DNA of 64,000 nucleotides from Cytophagales bacterium. Its GTDB lineage: Bacteria; Bacteroidota; Bacteroidia; Cytophagales; Thermoflexibacteraceae. Numbering within the stretch: position 1 is the first letter of the stretch; each line of letters opens with the position of its first letter. Positions 51,908-61,043 of the stretch are shown piece after piece. The stretch is from contig JAAFKA010000010.1 in the NCBI GenBank assembly GCA_013299115.1, positions 106,888-170,887 on the forward strand. The letters run 5' to 3'. The notes beneath the pieces were generated by a model. It saw nothing but the letters and a program-made list of their open reading frames with translations. It had not been told where the DNA came from and did no database searches. The translations under genes were made by a program, and so were the position numbers.

Positions 51908-52630
51908 TTACAAATTTCCTCTTAATTGCCTTAACAAAGCAGCTATATCTTTGGGGTATTGTGCCTCTATCAACAACTCTTTTTCGTCTAAATCTATAAA
52001 ACGGAGAGCAAAAGCATGAAGGGCAACGCGTTGAATCAGAGGTTGTTCTTCGGTTTCTTGTTTGAGGTTAAACTTGCGTTTGAGTTCAGAAAGGAGAATA
52101 TGCTGCCCTCCGTAGGTCAAATCTGCCACAATCGGGGCTTTTAGGCATTGCAAATGCACCCGAATCTGGTGCATACGCCCTGTGTGTGGGTAACAAGCCA
52201 CCAAAGTATGTTTCTTAAACACCTCTAAGGTCTGAAAAACAGTTTCTGCTTCTTTGCCCTCCTCTCTGTCTATAACCACAGTGCCTGTTTTGGTTTGGCG
52301 AATAGGCAAATAAACCGTAACGTCATTAAATTCTTGCTGCCCCATCACTACGGCATGATAGGTCTTCTCCACCACTCTATCCTCAAATTGAATAGACAAA
52401 TGGCGGTAAGCCTCTGGATTTTTGGCAATGGCAAGCACCCCCGAAGTTTCTTTGTCCAGCCGATGGCAAAGTTGGGCACCTTCCAGATAGTTTTTTGCCA
52501 TTCGCAAGATGCTTACGCCCTGCTTGTCGGCTGTCCTTTCGTCTAAGGAAGCTACATGAGGAGGTTTGTTGATAACCAAATAGTTATCATTTTCAAAAAT
52601 AATGAGGTCTTTAAAGTCTAATTTTTTCAT
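51908..52630 (-). CDS. RluA-family 23S rRNA/tRNA pseudouridine synthase
   Basis: RNA modification enzyme of 240 aa. The catalytic motif CHRLDKETSGVLAIAKNPEA (Asp in HRLDKETSG) and PHTGRMHQIRVHL are intact; there is no N-terminal S4 domain, as in the RluA/RluC-short or TruC types. The target uridine cannot be told from sequence alone. It is convergent with gldD, with one base between the two stop codons. Confidence 0.9.
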   Translation of the reverse strand: MKKLDFKDLIIFENDNYLVINKPPHVASLDERTADKQGVSILRMAKNYLEGAQLCHRLDKETSGVLAIAKNPEAYRHLSIQFEDRVVEKTYHAVVMGQQEFNDVTVYLPIRQTKTGTVVIDREEGKEAETVFQTLEVFKKHTLVACYPHTGRMHQIRVHLQCLKAPIVADLTYGGQHILLSELKRKFNLKQETEEQPLIQRVALHAFALRFIDLDEKELLIEAQYPKDIAALLRQLRGNL

Positions 52631-52732
52631 TTGTTATTTTTCTAAACTACCTATCTTTTTTCTGTTTTATTTTATTCCCTCGCAAGATACAGAAAATAAT
52701 TCCTTTGCAAATTAAAAAGTTTTGCAATTTGC

Positions 52733-52762
52733 TTGTAAACTTGATAACTCTGCTTAAATTTG
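52733..52762 (+). promoter_or_regulatory. Promoter for atpF
   Basis: TTG at 52733-52735 and TAAATTTG at 52755-52762 with a 19-base spacer match the Bacteroidota consensus; the ATG is at 52800. Confidence 0.55.
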
Positions 52763-52799
52763 CCAAAAAGCTATACAATCTTAACATTGTTTTATTGCC

Positions 52800-53294
52800 A
52801 TGGAATTAGTAACCCCCAATATAGGGCTTATCTTTTGGTCAGTCCTTACTTTTAGCATTGTGTTCATTATTTTGAGCCAAACCGCATGGAAACCTATTGT
52901 GCAAGCCCTAAAAGACCGTGAAAAGTCTATAACCGATGCACTTTCAGCAGCAGCCAAAGCCAAAGACGAATTGACGGCTTTGCAAGCAGGCAACGAAAAA
53001 CTGTTGCAAGAAGCACGTATAGAAAGGGAAAAAATGTTGCGTGATGCTAAAACCACAGCCGACAAAATGATTGCCGATGCAGCCGAAAGAGCCAATGTAG
53101 AAAAGAATCGTATTGTGTCTGAGGCACAAGAGGCTATTCGCAATGAAAAAAATGCAGCTTTGGCAGACGTGAAAAAACAAGTGGCTGATTTGTCGTTAGA
53201 CATTGCTGAAAAAGTAATGAAGAAACAGTTGGAAAACAAATCTGCACAGATAGACCTCGTAAAAAGCTACTTGGCAGAGGCTAAAATAAACTAA
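52800..53294 (+). CDS. atpF: F0F1 ATP synthase subunit b
   Basis: Peripheral stalk subunit b, 164 aa: one N-terminal membrane helix (GLIFWSVLTFSIVFIILS) and a long Ala/Lys/Glu-rich helix to the end (for example EKSITDALSAAAKAKDELTA). The Bacteroidota order is atpB-atpE-atpF-atpH-atpA-atpG, but atpE is not upstream: a pseudouridine synthase gene on the other strand and a promoter stand there. It is separated from atpH by a 122-base gap filled with hairpins. Confidence 0.95.
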   Translation: MELVTPNIGLIFWSVLTFSIVFIILSQTAWKPIVQALKDREKSITDALSAAAKAKDELTALQAGNEKLLQEARIEREKMLRDAKTTADKMIADAAERANVEKNRIVSEAQEAIRNEKNAALADVKKQVADLSLDIAEKVMKKQLENKSAQIDLVKSYLAEAKIN

Positions 53295-53310
53295 TGTTTC
53301 AGTGTTAATG

Positions 53311-53397
53311 TAAGTTGCGTATCGTTGTAATGTGGACTTTAGTCCACATATTGAAAATCACAACTGGTGTAGGCTAAAGCCTACACTACCACTTTGC
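53311..53397. repeat. REP-like double hairpin between atpF and atpH
   Basis: Hairpin 53330-53349 (tgtggacttt/agtccaca) and hairpin 53369-53386 (tgtaggct/agcctaca), preceded by aagttgcgta (53312-53321), as in the element at 28111. It may tune the atpF to atpH ratio by slowing or ending transcription. Confidence 0.65.
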
Positions 53398-53416
53398 ACC
53401 CAAAAGATTTTAAATT

Positions 53417-53956
53417 ATGTCAGAAACTCAAATTGCAGTCCGCTATGCTCAATCTTTGTTGGATTTAGCAGCCGAAAAAGGACAAGTAGAGGAAGTTCGC
53501 GAAGATATGTTGCTTTTTGCTCACACTTGTGATGCAAACTATGCTTTGCGTTTGCTATTGAGCAACCCCATTGTCAATACATACAAGAAAAAAGTTATTT
53601 TGAACAAAACTTTTTCGGGCAAAATCACTGCCCTGACCACTTCGTTTTTTGATATTATTACCCGAAAAACAAGGGAAGGTATGCTATATGCCATAGCCAA
53701 AGAAGTGGAAAGGCAATATACTACGGCAAGAAACCAAGAAGATGCAGATGTTGTAACTGCAATAGAACTTACAGACGAATTGCGTGCAGAACTTAAACAG
53801 TTGGCAGTGAAAATGTCGGGTGGTAAGTCTATCCTACTCAAAGAAAAAGTAAATCCTGCTTTGATAGGTGGTTTTGTCTTGCAAGTGAAAGACAAACAAT
53901 TAGACACTTCTATTCAAAGCCGTTTGAGAAATCTCAAAACACAAATGACAAAGTAA
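53417..53956 (+). CDS. atpH: F0F1 ATP synthase subunit delta
   Basis: Subunit delta (OSCP-like), 179 aa, which links the peripheral stalk to the top of F1. MSETQIAVRYAQSLLDLAAE, SNPIVNTYKKKVILNKTF, and the C-terminal VNPALIGGFVLQVKDKQLDT are family-typical. atpA should follow but is missing; the next gene is tsaE. The atp locus is therefore split on both sides of atpF-atpH. Confidence 0.95.
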   Translation: MSETQIAVRYAQSLLDLAAEKGQVEEVREDMLLFAHTCDANYALRLLLSNPIVNTYKKKVILNKTFSGKITALTTSFFDIITRKTREGMLYAIAKEVERQYTTARNQEDADVVTAIELTDELRAELKQLAVKMSGGKSILLKEKVNPALIGGFVLQVKDKQLDTSIQSRLRNLKTQMTK

Positions 53957-54007
53957 TTTTTTGCAGTGCGGACTTAGCTAATAATACCTTAGTCCGCACA
54001 TTAGCCT

Positions 54008-54439
54008 ATGCTCCTTTCTATTCCGTCTTTAACTGACTTATCTTTGGTTGCCAAAGAAATTATTGCCTTTGCAGGAAATGAAACAATATGGTTGCTCAAT
54101 GGTGAAATGGGGGCGGGCAAAACCACACTGACCAAAGTAATATGCCAACAGTTGAATGTAGTAGATACGGTAAGCAGCCCAACTTTTTCTATTGTCAATC
54201 AATACCTTACAAACAAAGGCGAAATTATTTATCACTTCGATTTTTATAGACTCAAACACGAGCAGGAAGCCTTGCAAATAGGCGTAGAGGAATATTTTTA
54301 TTCAGGCAATCTTTGCTTGATAGAGTGGGCAAGTCAAATTCCTTCGTTTATTCCGCCTGCTTTTTTGGAAATCACTATTCGCAAACAGCCTTTTTCTCTA
54401 ACTGAATGGCGTGAAATTTCGTTGAAACATCATGCTTAA
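54008..54439 (+). CDS. tsaE: tRNA threonylcarbamoyladenosine biosynthesis ATPase TsaE
   Basis: P-loop ATPase of 143 aa that activates the TsaBD complex in t6A37 tRNA modification. Walker A LNGEMGAGKTTLTKVIC (about 30-46), SSPTFSIVNQY, YHFDFYRL and LIEWASQIP are the classical TsaE motifs. Its last 8 bases (ATGCTTAA) overlap the start of nuoH, so the two are translationally coupled. It lies 51 bases after atpH. Confidence 0.94.
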   Translation: MLLSIPSLTDLSLVAKEIIAFAGNETIWLLNGEMGAGKTTLTKVICQQLNVVDTVSSPTFSIVNQYLTNKGEIIYHFDFYRLKHEQEALQIGVEEYFYSGNLCLIEWASQIPSFIPPAFLEITIRKQPFSLTEWREISLKHHA

Positions 54440-55505
54440 CCTGGCTTTCTTTTTGCCTTTTTTGTTACTCTTTCTGTTGGCAGCTGTTTATGCAGAACGA
54501 AAGGTGTCGGCTTTTGTGCAAGACCGTGTAGGTCCCTTAGAAACAGGCAAGTATGGCTTGTTGCAAACCTTAGCAGATTTGATTAAACTCTTACAAAAAG
54601 AAGATATTATACCCACAGTAGCCGACCAATGGCTGTTTAAAGCAGCTCCTTTTTTCATTTTTATGGCTGTTTTTGCTGGCTTTTCATTTATTCCCTTGTC
54701 TTTAGGTGCTGGCGGTGCAGCCGTAGAAACCTCTTTATTTTTGCTATTAGCCATTGTGTCCTTAGATATTTTGGGGATTTTGGCAGCAGGTTGGGCTTCT
54801 AATAACAAATATGCTTTGTTTGGGGCTATTCGGGCTATTGCCCAGATTATTTCTTACGAAATTCCTTTGGGCTTGTCTGTTCTTTGTGTCGTAATCACTT
54901 CACAAACCCTTGATTTGCAAGCTATTACCCAAAAACAAAGCCTGTTTCACTCCGAACCTATTTTTTTATTTGGTATCACCCCAGTAGAAATTACCAATAT
55001 TGGAGGTTTTTTTAGTTGGAATATTATCCAAAATCCTTTGTTGCTATTTGTCTTTCCTATCTTTTTTGTAGCAGCTTTAGCAGAGGCAAACCGTACACCT
55101 TTTGATTTGCCAGAGGCTGATTCTGAGTTGGTTGCAGGATATCACACCGAATACACAGGGTTTCGTTGGGCTGTTTTTATGTTAGCAGAATATGGTATCG
55201 TGCTGTTAATGAGCCTATTAGCAAGCATTTTATTTTTTGGCGGTTGGGCTACTCCTTTGCCAAACGTAGGCATATTGGCATTTGGTACATGGACAAGTGG
55301 CAACCCTGTTGCTTGGTCAGGCTTATGTTGGGGTACTTTTTGGCTCTTGAGCAAAGCCTTGTGCTTGGTAACTTTGCAGCTATGGGCAAGGTGGACTTAC
55401 CCACGTCTGCGAATAGACCAACTCATGGATTTGTGCTGGAAATATCTTATCCCTTTTGCCTTATGCTTGTTGCTGTTGTGCAGTGCTTGGCGTATGATAA
55501 TGTAA
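54432..55505 (+). CDS. nuoH: NADH-quinone oxidoreductase subunit H (complex I membrane subunit)
   Basis: Polytopic subunit of 357 aa with eight hydrophobic helices that forms the quinone chamber with NuoD and NuoB. Landmarks: YAERKVSAFVQDRVGP, GLLQTLADLIKLLQKEDIIP, IISYEIPLGLSV and the quinone-site loop ALAEANRTPFDLPEADSELV followed by GYHTEYTGFRWAVFMLAEY. It overlaps tsaE by 8 bases. The other nuo genes are not adjacent; in Bacteroidota an isolated nuoH behind an unrelated gene is unusual. Whether it pairs with the NuoD-like protein at 35880 is open. Confidence 0.95.
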   Translation: MLNLAFFLPFLLLFLLAAVYAERKVSAFVQDRVGPLETGKYGLLQTLADLIKLLQKEDIIPTVADQWLFKAAPFFIFMAVFAGFSFIPLSLGAGGAAVETSLFLLLAIVSLDILGILAAGWASNNKYALFGAIRAIAQIISYEIPLGLSVLCVVITSQTLDLQAITQKQSLFHSEPIFLFGITPVEITNIGGFFSWNIIQNPLLLFVFPIFFVAALAEANRTPFDLPEADSELVAGYHTEYTGFRWAVFMLAEYGIVLLMSLLASILFFGGWATPLPNVGILAFGTWTSGNPVAWSGLCWGTFWLLSKALCLVTLQLWARWTYPRLRIDQLMDLCWKYLIPFALCLLLLCSAWRMIM

Positions 55506-55598
55506 AAAGGAAAGTTTTGCCTGAATTTAAGGTCGAGAAAATAACAAAATATGCTTTTCTGCCCACAAGAATAAAATAGTTTACAACTTTCTTGTTAG

Positions 55599-56318
55599 CT
55601 AAAAACTCCAGCCCAAACCTACCACACCACCACCTTGCAAAGTGGGAGCAAGTTGAATACGCGAAGGGAGAAAGGCAGTAGCTTTTTTCTTTCTACTTTT
55701 CTTGCCATAGTCTTTGGAACAAGCATTGTACTTTTTAGCTGCATTAGCGTAGATTTTGTCTTCCCAGAGGTCGCCAATGTATAAAGAGAGAGCCATGACA
55801 GCAAAGCCTCCACCACCCATAATGACATAATCGACAGTATTTAAGTCGGGTGCTATGCCGTTGTTGTCTTGCTTTTTCATATCATAATACAAGTAAATAC
55901 CTGTAAGTGCACCCGCCGCACCTACTATACCTGTACTCCAAGTTACTACAGATGACTTGCCGTCTGCACCGCCTACGCCTTTGCAGCCCATCACTTTTGC
56001 ATACAAGCCCAATGTCCTGTTGTTCATGGCTATACGTGGGTTGCCAATGAGGTAGTAGCCGTTTTTGTAGGTAACTTTTTTGCCTATCAAAGACGAATCT
56101 AAGCCATAAATGTATTTGTATTTTTTGCCATCTACCTTTACGTAGTCTTCTTCTGTGGGTTTACTTGCACCTTTTTCGTCTGTGCCTTCTTCACTTTCGC
56201 TGCTCAGTGCCTCCTCTTTGGCTTCATAAATCCTACTTTTGAAATATTTTTGGGCAAAAACCTCTTGTGTGGCTATGCAAAACCACAAACAGAGGAAAGA
56301 TAAGATGATTTTTTTCAT
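55599..56318 (-). CDS. Exported protein of unknown function, last gene of the M48 operon
   Basis: Protein of 239 aa with signal peptide (ending EVFAQKY), an acidic linker (EEALSSESEEGTDEKGASKP), a conserved-looking core (GKKYKYIYGLDSSLIGKKVT) and one or two membrane helices (VVTWSTGIVGAAGALTGIYL; VIMGGGGFAVMALSLYIGDL). The tail is basic, then ends in a strand-like TLQGGGVVGLGWSF typical of outer-membrane association. Its start overlaps the preceding gene by 4 bases. No family is recognised. Confidence 0.75.
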   Translation of the reverse strand: MKKIILSFLCLWFCIATQEVFAQKYFKSRIYEAKEEALSSESEEGTDEKGASKPTEEDYVKVDGKKYKYIYGLDSSLIGKKVTYKNGYYLIGNPRIAMNNRTLGLYAKVMGCKGVGGADGKSSVVTWSTGIVGAAGALTGIYLYYDMKKQDNNGIAPDLNTVDYVIMGGGGFAVMALSLYIGDLWEDKIYANAAKKYNACSKDYGKKSRKKKATAFLPSRIQLAPTLQGGGVVGLGWSF

Positions 56319-56875
56319 TTGATTGCAAAAGTTAAACCGAATTGAATGTTAAAATGACGCATAGTAGCGGCTTCTGCTGCTGGGACACCCAAAAGGATAG
56401 GCATTTGAAAAGAATAATCAAACAACAGCCTGCGCGAAATAGGCACTCGTCTGCCAAAACCCAACTGAAAAGTAAGGAAATTATAGCTTGCTTTATTGTT
56501 GTCGATAACATCTCCCATAGTCTGCTCTGCCATTGTGTAGAGTAAACCCAATTTGGTGTAATTGCCTATTGGGTTCAGGTGGCGGCTCACATGATACCTC
56601 GCAAAAACTCCCACTGTGGAGGCTGTCCATTGGTCTATTTTATCGTCAAAACCCATATATATTGCCGTCAAGCCAAAACTTGTGCGTCTGTGTTTGATAT
56701 ATTCCAATTCTACCCCATGATTTATCCACTGGACAACCGAAGAACTACCTCTGCCTGCTAAATATGCAATGCTGGGTTTGTAGGCAATCAAAAATTTTCT
56801 GCCCAAATAGCCTTGTGCTTGGGCATGAAAAATGCCCAGCCCGAATAACAAAGCTATGAAAATTAGTTTTTTCAT
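56315..56875 (-). CDS. Small outer-membrane beta-barrel-like protein, second gene of the M48 operon
   Basis: Protein of 186 aa with signal peptide (ending IFHAQAQ), alternating strands (KFLIAYKPSIAYLAGRGSS; TSFGLTAIYMGFDD; FLTFQLGFGRRVPISRRLLF) and a terminal strand HFNIQFGLTFAIK, the pattern of an eight-strand barrel. It overlaps both neighbours by 4 bases (ATGA type), so the three genes are one translationally coupled unit. The function is unknown, possibly a barrel handled by the protease. Confidence 0.78.
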   Translation of the reverse strand: MKKLIFIALLFGLGIFHAQAQGYLGRKFLIAYKPSIAYLAGRGSSSVVQWINHGVELEYIKHRRTSFGLTAIYMGFDDKIDQWTASTVGVFARYHVSRHLNPIGNYTKLGLLYTMAEQTMGDVIDNNKASYNFLTFQLGFGRRVPISRRLLFDYSFQMPILLGVPAAEAATMRHFNIQFGLTFAIK

Positions 56876-59298
56876 TTCTTATTTTGTTTGATTTGGTAGA
56901 GTTGAAAGTAAATATTTTGAGCCAATGTAGCATCAGAAGTAGCAAATTGCATAGCAACATAATCCTCCATTAGTATTTTGGTATCTTTGAGGTCAAACAC
57001 AAAAGTATAAACCAACGTATTTTTGTTGGGTCTGACCACCTGCCACAACAAAGGCGGATAGACAAGAGAAGGAATAAGTTTCAAAAAATCTCCCCCTTTT
57101 TTCTTGCCTTTGTAATCAATCACTCCCATAAAAGCCACTTTCGAAGTCCCCAATTTCTCTACCAACGCATCTACGTCATCTTGGCGACTGTTGATGGCGG
57201 GCATGATGTGTCGCATTTCCTCGCTGTACCATTCCCTGATAATTGCCACCTGCGTTAGCAATTCGGCACTTTTGGCGGTGCTAAGTTCCTGCCCGTCTAA
57301 AACTCTCACCTCTAAACCTAAGTTCTTGGCTTGCGTTTTCACTTCTTTATTCATACGTTGGTAGAGGGCATCGCCACCCAAATAATCCACAGCTTTGTCT
57401 TTCGATTTGGTTTCATCTACTTTCATAGCCAAAGGATTGAGTAAAATAATTTTGTTTAAGCCCAAACGGTAGCCATATTTTTTACGTTCTGCCACCGACT
57501 CGTAATATTTCATAGCTTGAGCCATATTTTTTACTTTTCTGTTTTCCAAAGCCTTTTTTCTGCTGGCTATGACTTTTGCCTCTGCTTCGGCGGCTTTTGC
57601 AAATTCGGCATCACTGCTTAGTTTTTCCCATGCTTGGTCAAAAGTGGCAACAAGTGCAGAGTCCAAACGTCTAACAGTTTCCTCTTTCGATGTTTTTTCT
57701 TTAGATTTTTCTTCCTCTTTGTCTTCCTCCTCTTGGTCTTTCTTGGCTTTTTCTGTTACTTTTTCTTTTTCCTTGTCTTTGCTGGTTTTTACACTGCGTC
57801 TTTGGGCATCAAGAGCTTTGCGTTTGTTGTCGGCTTCAGCTTTTGCTTTGGCATCAGCTTCGGCTTTTTTCTTAGCCTCCTCCGCTTGTTTCTTTTTTTC
57901 CTCTGCCTTTTTAGCTTTTTCCTCTGCAACTTTTTTCTTTTCGTCTGCGGTTATAGGCAACTCCAGATAATATTTCATATCTCCCGACAAATCACTCAAG
58001 GCTTTTTTCAGGTAGTCGTCATCAGGATATTTTGTTTTCAAAGTTTGGAGATACGAAGCAGCCAAAATAGCCAATTCTTTTTCCGAAAGGTCTTCTAAGG
58101 CAAAAAACCAATTCTTTTTGTTCCAATTTACCTCGTCATAGTTCAGCAAATAGTAGATTTTCTGCCCATGAATTTGGTATTTGGCAATGCCGTACAAAGC
58201 CTTAGCCATACAAAAATCCAGATATTGGTTGTTGGCAAAATCTTTTTTGAGCAACAAAGTTTGGTACAAAGCATCGATATAGTTACCTCTGATAATAAAC
58301 AGGTCGCAAAGGTCAAAACGAGCATATTGGCGGGCAGTTTCAAATTCCTCTTTGGAAGTGAGGTACAAAGCAGCACCTTTGCCCGAATCTTTCAATATTT
58401 TTTCAATCGAGGCTTTACGTGCCTGCGGGTCGGGGTGCGAACTAAACAACTCCTCAATAGCTTTTTTCACCGTATCTTTTTTGGCAATAATCAGCGTATC
58501 TACCTCAAAAAAATTTTCGGGCAAATTCACATAATTTCCGTTCAAGGCAGTGGGCAAAAAACTAAGTTTTTCGTAAGGTAAACTTGCATTTTCCAATAAA
58601 TCAAACGCAGTCAAGGCTTGTTTCCAATCGTAGTCTGTAGCCAAAAAAGTTTTCAGCCCTTCGGTATCGGCTTCGGTTTCGTTTTCTTGTGAGAAATTGC
58701 TATTTGCCAACCTTTTTTCCAAATCCGAACTGTTTTTGAAAGCACCCTTCTCTTTTTCCACTGTTTTGGAGAAAATATAGCCTTCAACCGAATGTTTTTT
58801 TACGTAGTGTGTAATTTCGTGAGCCAAAATATAGGCTAATTGTGCCTCATTTTCTACCCTTGCCAACAAGCCCAAATTGATACAAATTACACCTTCATTG
58901 GTAGCAAAAGCATTGACCGCAGCCGACTTCACTGTATAAAAACGGAGTTGTTTGCGGAGTTCAGGCTGTTTGGCAAGCAATTTATCTGCCACTTTGTTGA
59001 TATAGTTCGTAACAGGGTCGCCAAACAAGATTTTGCCACTCAACAAAATATCAGCCAATCCATAGCTACTTTTTAAGTAAAATTCGTCTTTGGCTTTTCG
59101 GGTTTGTCGGTCTGCTTCGGTTTCTTTATTTTGGGCAGCAGCCTCCTTGTACCTTTCAGCAGATTTTTGGGTAAAGTCCAACGGAATATCTCCTGATGCT
59201 CGCAAGACCTGATAGTTGTTCCAGTCTTGGGCAAATACTGTTTGGGAGAGCAAACTACTCATTGCCAACAATCCCAAAAGAAAAGAAGTGATACGCAT
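56872..59298 (-). CDS. M48-family metalloprotease with long K/E-rich linker
   Basis: Exported zinc protease of 808 aa. Signal peptide (ending TVFAQDW); peptidase M48 domain (about 60-330) with YILAHEITHYVKKHS (HEITH about 160-164) and the third ligand in QENETEADTEGLKTFL. A very charged Lys/Glu/Ala stretch follows (about 455-560, such as KAKKAEEKKKQAEEAKKKAE), then a globular C-terminal domain (about 590-808). M48 proteases of the BepA/YfgC type work in outer-membrane protein quality control; the barrel gene coupled directly behind supports such a role. It is divergent from cmk. Confidence 0.86.
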   Translation of the reverse strand: MRITSFLLGLLAMSSLLSQTVFAQDWNNYQVLRASGDIPLDFTQKSAERYKEAAAQNKETEADRQTRKAKDEFYLKSSYGLADILLSGKILFGDPVTNYINKVADKLLAKQPELRKQLRFYTVKSAAVNAFATNEGVICINLGLLARVENEAQLAYILAHEITHYVKKHSVEGYIFSKTVEKEKGAFKNSSDLEKRLANSNFSQENETEADTEGLKTFLATDYDWKQALTAFDLLENASLPYEKLSFLPTALNGNYVNLPENFFEVDTLIIAKKDTVKKAIEELFSSHPDPQARKASIEKILKDSGKGAALYLTSKEEFETARQYARFDLCDLFIIRGNYIDALYQTLLLKKDFANNQYLDFCMAKALYGIAKYQIHGQKIYYLLNYDEVNWNKKNWFFALEDLSEKELAILAASYLQTLKTKYPDDDYLKKALSDLSGDMKYYLELPITADEKKKVAEEKAKKAEEKKKQAEEAKKKAEADAKAKAEADNKRKALDAQRRSVKTSKDKEKEKVTEKAKKDQEEEDKEEEKSKEKTSKEETVRRLDSALVATFDQAWEKLSSDAEFAKAAEAEAKVIASRKKALENRKVKNMAQAMKYYESVAERKKYGYRLGLNKIILLNPLAMKVDETKSKDKAVDYLGGDALYQRMNKEVKTQAKNLGLEVRVLDGQELSTAKSAELLTQVAIIREWYSEEMRHIMPAINSRQDDVDALVEKLGTSKVAFMGVIDYKGKKKGGDFLKLIPSLVYPPLLWQVVRPNKNTLVYTFVFDLKDTKILMEDYVAMQFATSDATLAQNIYFQLYQIKQNKK

Positions 59299-59410
59299 TA
59301 GTTTTTGTTAAAGTATGTTAAAAAAACTTCCAAAGTTATTAACTATAATTATATTTCCAATGAAAGTAACAAATGCTTTTGTATGTTTGTGTAGCCTACA
59401 ACCTGAAAAA

Positions 59411-60106
59411 ATGAAAAAAATCATTATTGCCATAGACGGCTACTCTGCTTGTGGCAAAAGCTCTACGGCACAAGCCATAGCTAAAGCCTTGAATTACACC
59501 TACATAGACACAGGTGCTATGTATCGGGCTGTAACTTTTTACTTCCTCAAAGAGAAATTTGTAAGTCTAACGAATGACAAAGAAATTCAAAAAGCCTTGT
59601 CTGAAATCACCATAGATTTTCGGTACAACGACAAGACCAAACTCAACGAGGTATGTCTGAATGGTGTAAGTGTGGAAACTGAAATTCGCAAAATGTCTAT
59701 TTCCAATAGCGTAAGCGAAGTGAGTGCCATAGCCAAAGTACGCCACTTTTTGGTGGCAGAGCAGCAAAAAATGGGCAAAAAACGAGGGCTGGTCATGGAT
59801 GGCAGAGATATAGGCACAGTGGTTTTTCCTGATGCCGAACTCAAAATTTTTATGGTAGCCGATATGCAAACAAGAGCAATGCGGCGGCAGCAAGAATTGT
59901 TTGAAAAAAATCAATTAGTACCCATAGAGGACATCATAGAAAATCTGCAAAAACGAGATTTGATAGACAGCACCAGAGCCGAAAGTCCTCTCCGCAAGGC
60001 AACTGACGCAATAGAAGTGGACACTACCTTTATTACCCTCGACGAGCAAGTGGAATACATTTTGCAACTCTACAACAGCCTCATGATAAAACTTACAAAG
60101 ATTTAA
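59411..60106 (+). CDS. cmk: Cytidylate kinase
   Basis: (d)CMP kinase of 231 aa. IAIDGYSACGKSSTAQAIAK (P-loop), YIDTGAMYRAVTFY, GLVMDGRDIGTVVFPDAELK and RDLIDSTRAESPLRKATDAI are the family motifs. I place the start at ATG 59411 (MKKIIIAIDG); the frame is open for 32 codons upstream, but that part is not family-like. It is monocistronic, divergent from the M48 operon. Confidence 0.95.
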   Translation: MKKIIIAIDGYSACGKSSTAQAIAKALNYTYIDTGAMYRAVTFYFLKEKFVSLTNDKEIQKALSEITIDFRYNDKTKLNEVCLNGVSVETEIRKMSISNSVSEVSAIAKVRHFLVAEQQKMGKKRGLVMDGRDIGTVVFPDAELKIFMVADMQTRAMRRQQELFEKNQLVPIEDIIENLQKRDLIDSTRAESPLRKATDAIEVDTTFITLDEQVEYILQLYNSLMIKLTKI

Positions 60107-60182
60107 GCCCAAATAGTTGCGTTTTTTTATTATTTTGCCTAACATTCCGCAAATATAAAACCACCAAACCAAAAACAAACTT

Positions 60183-60584
60183 ATGAAAGATTTTAAGGAA
60201 CTTTTGCAAAATCACTGTAACCAAACAGGCAACCATTTTATGGAGTATTCGCCAAGTCTGTTTATTATCAAACTAAACCTACCCGAAAACCGTAAACACG
60301 AAATTCATGCCTATGTAGTGGTGCGTGATAACGTGAAAATAGTTGAGTTTATGGCAAAAGTTTGCGACTTAGAGCAGAAAAAACTCAATTATAAAGATAT
60401 TTTGATGCTCAATCAAGAAAAATGCTGTTATAGTAAATTCATTATTTTTGGTGGTATGTTGCAAGTGGCAGCCTCAGCTTTCTATGATGAGTCCAGCGAA
60501 GCCCAGATTGTAGCTATGCTCAATGAAGTGGGACAAGTGGCAGATACAATGGAATCTGAAATCACAGGACAAGATGTGTTTTAA
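60183..60584 (+). CDS. Small soluble protein with YbjN/T3SS-chaperone-like fold (function unknown)
   Basis: Protein of 133 aa without signal peptide. Strand-helix pattern: LFIIKLNLPENRKHEIHAYV, KIVEFMAKVCDLEQ, CCYSKFIIFGGMLQVAASAF and a final helix IVAMLNEVGQVADTMESEIT. This order, including a conserved hydrophobic loop after the third strand, is like YbjN/CesT-type domains, but I cannot support a specific family. It lies 76 bases after cmk and could share its transcript. Confidence 0.65.
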   Translation: MKDFKELLQNHCNQTGNHFMEYSPSLFIIKLNLPENRKHEIHAYVVVRDNVKIVEFMAKVCDLEQKKLNYKDILMLNQEKCCYSKFIIFGGMLQVAASAFYDESSEAQIVAMLNEVGQVADTMESEITGQDVF

Positions 60585-60994
60585 TAACTTTGGTAGTGAA
60601 ACTTTGGCAGTGGCTTTTTTGCCCTGCCAATAGTTGAAAAGAGGGCTAAGTGGAGTTTAAGTTTTTAGAAGATTTTGTAGTTTGGTTGAAAAAGTTGTTG
60701 ATATGATAGATTTCAAACAAATTAAGTCATTTTGCTATGCGTTATGTACACTCACAAAAAAAATATACAACAAGATAAATAAATAATCATTCTGTCCTTT
60801 TTAAAACAGGAGCAAAAAAGAATAGGTCTGTAGATTATAGTCGATATAGAAAATTAATTGCAGCACGTGATTTACTGCTACAACTCTCATTGCAAGAAGT
60901 AGAAAATATCCTGGATAAACGTATTTTTGGATATCGAGATATAATAAATAAATAAAAATTGTAATAGTCAATTAGCAGTATAGATAAATGAGAA
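60585..60994. other. Non-coding region with an open 58-codon frame lacking a start
   Basis: Between 60779 and 60955 one frame is open and reads like protein (RSVDYSRYRKLIAARDLLLQ, then LSLQEVENILDKRIFGYRDI) but has no ATG, GTG or TTG at its beginning. It is probably the 3' end of a decayed gene; I do not recognise it. Nothing else is seen before the terminator at 60995. Confidence 0.4.
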
Positions 60995-61038
60995 ATAAAA
61001 ATCGTCATACAAATTTTTAGATGTATGACGATTTTTAT
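60995..61038. terminator. Terminator hairpin at the 3' end of the gene at 61044-62576
   Basis: Perfect 16-base arms ataaaaatcgtcatac (60995-61010) and 61023-61038 around a 12-base loop, A-rich on the left and T-rich on the right, usable from both sides. Confidence 0.8.
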
Positions 61039-61043
61039 CTTTG

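Noticed and set aside
60779..60955. 58-codon open frame with protein-like sequence.
   Set aside because: It has no start codon after the preceding stop and no family I recognise; kept only as a possible gene remnant in the region description.
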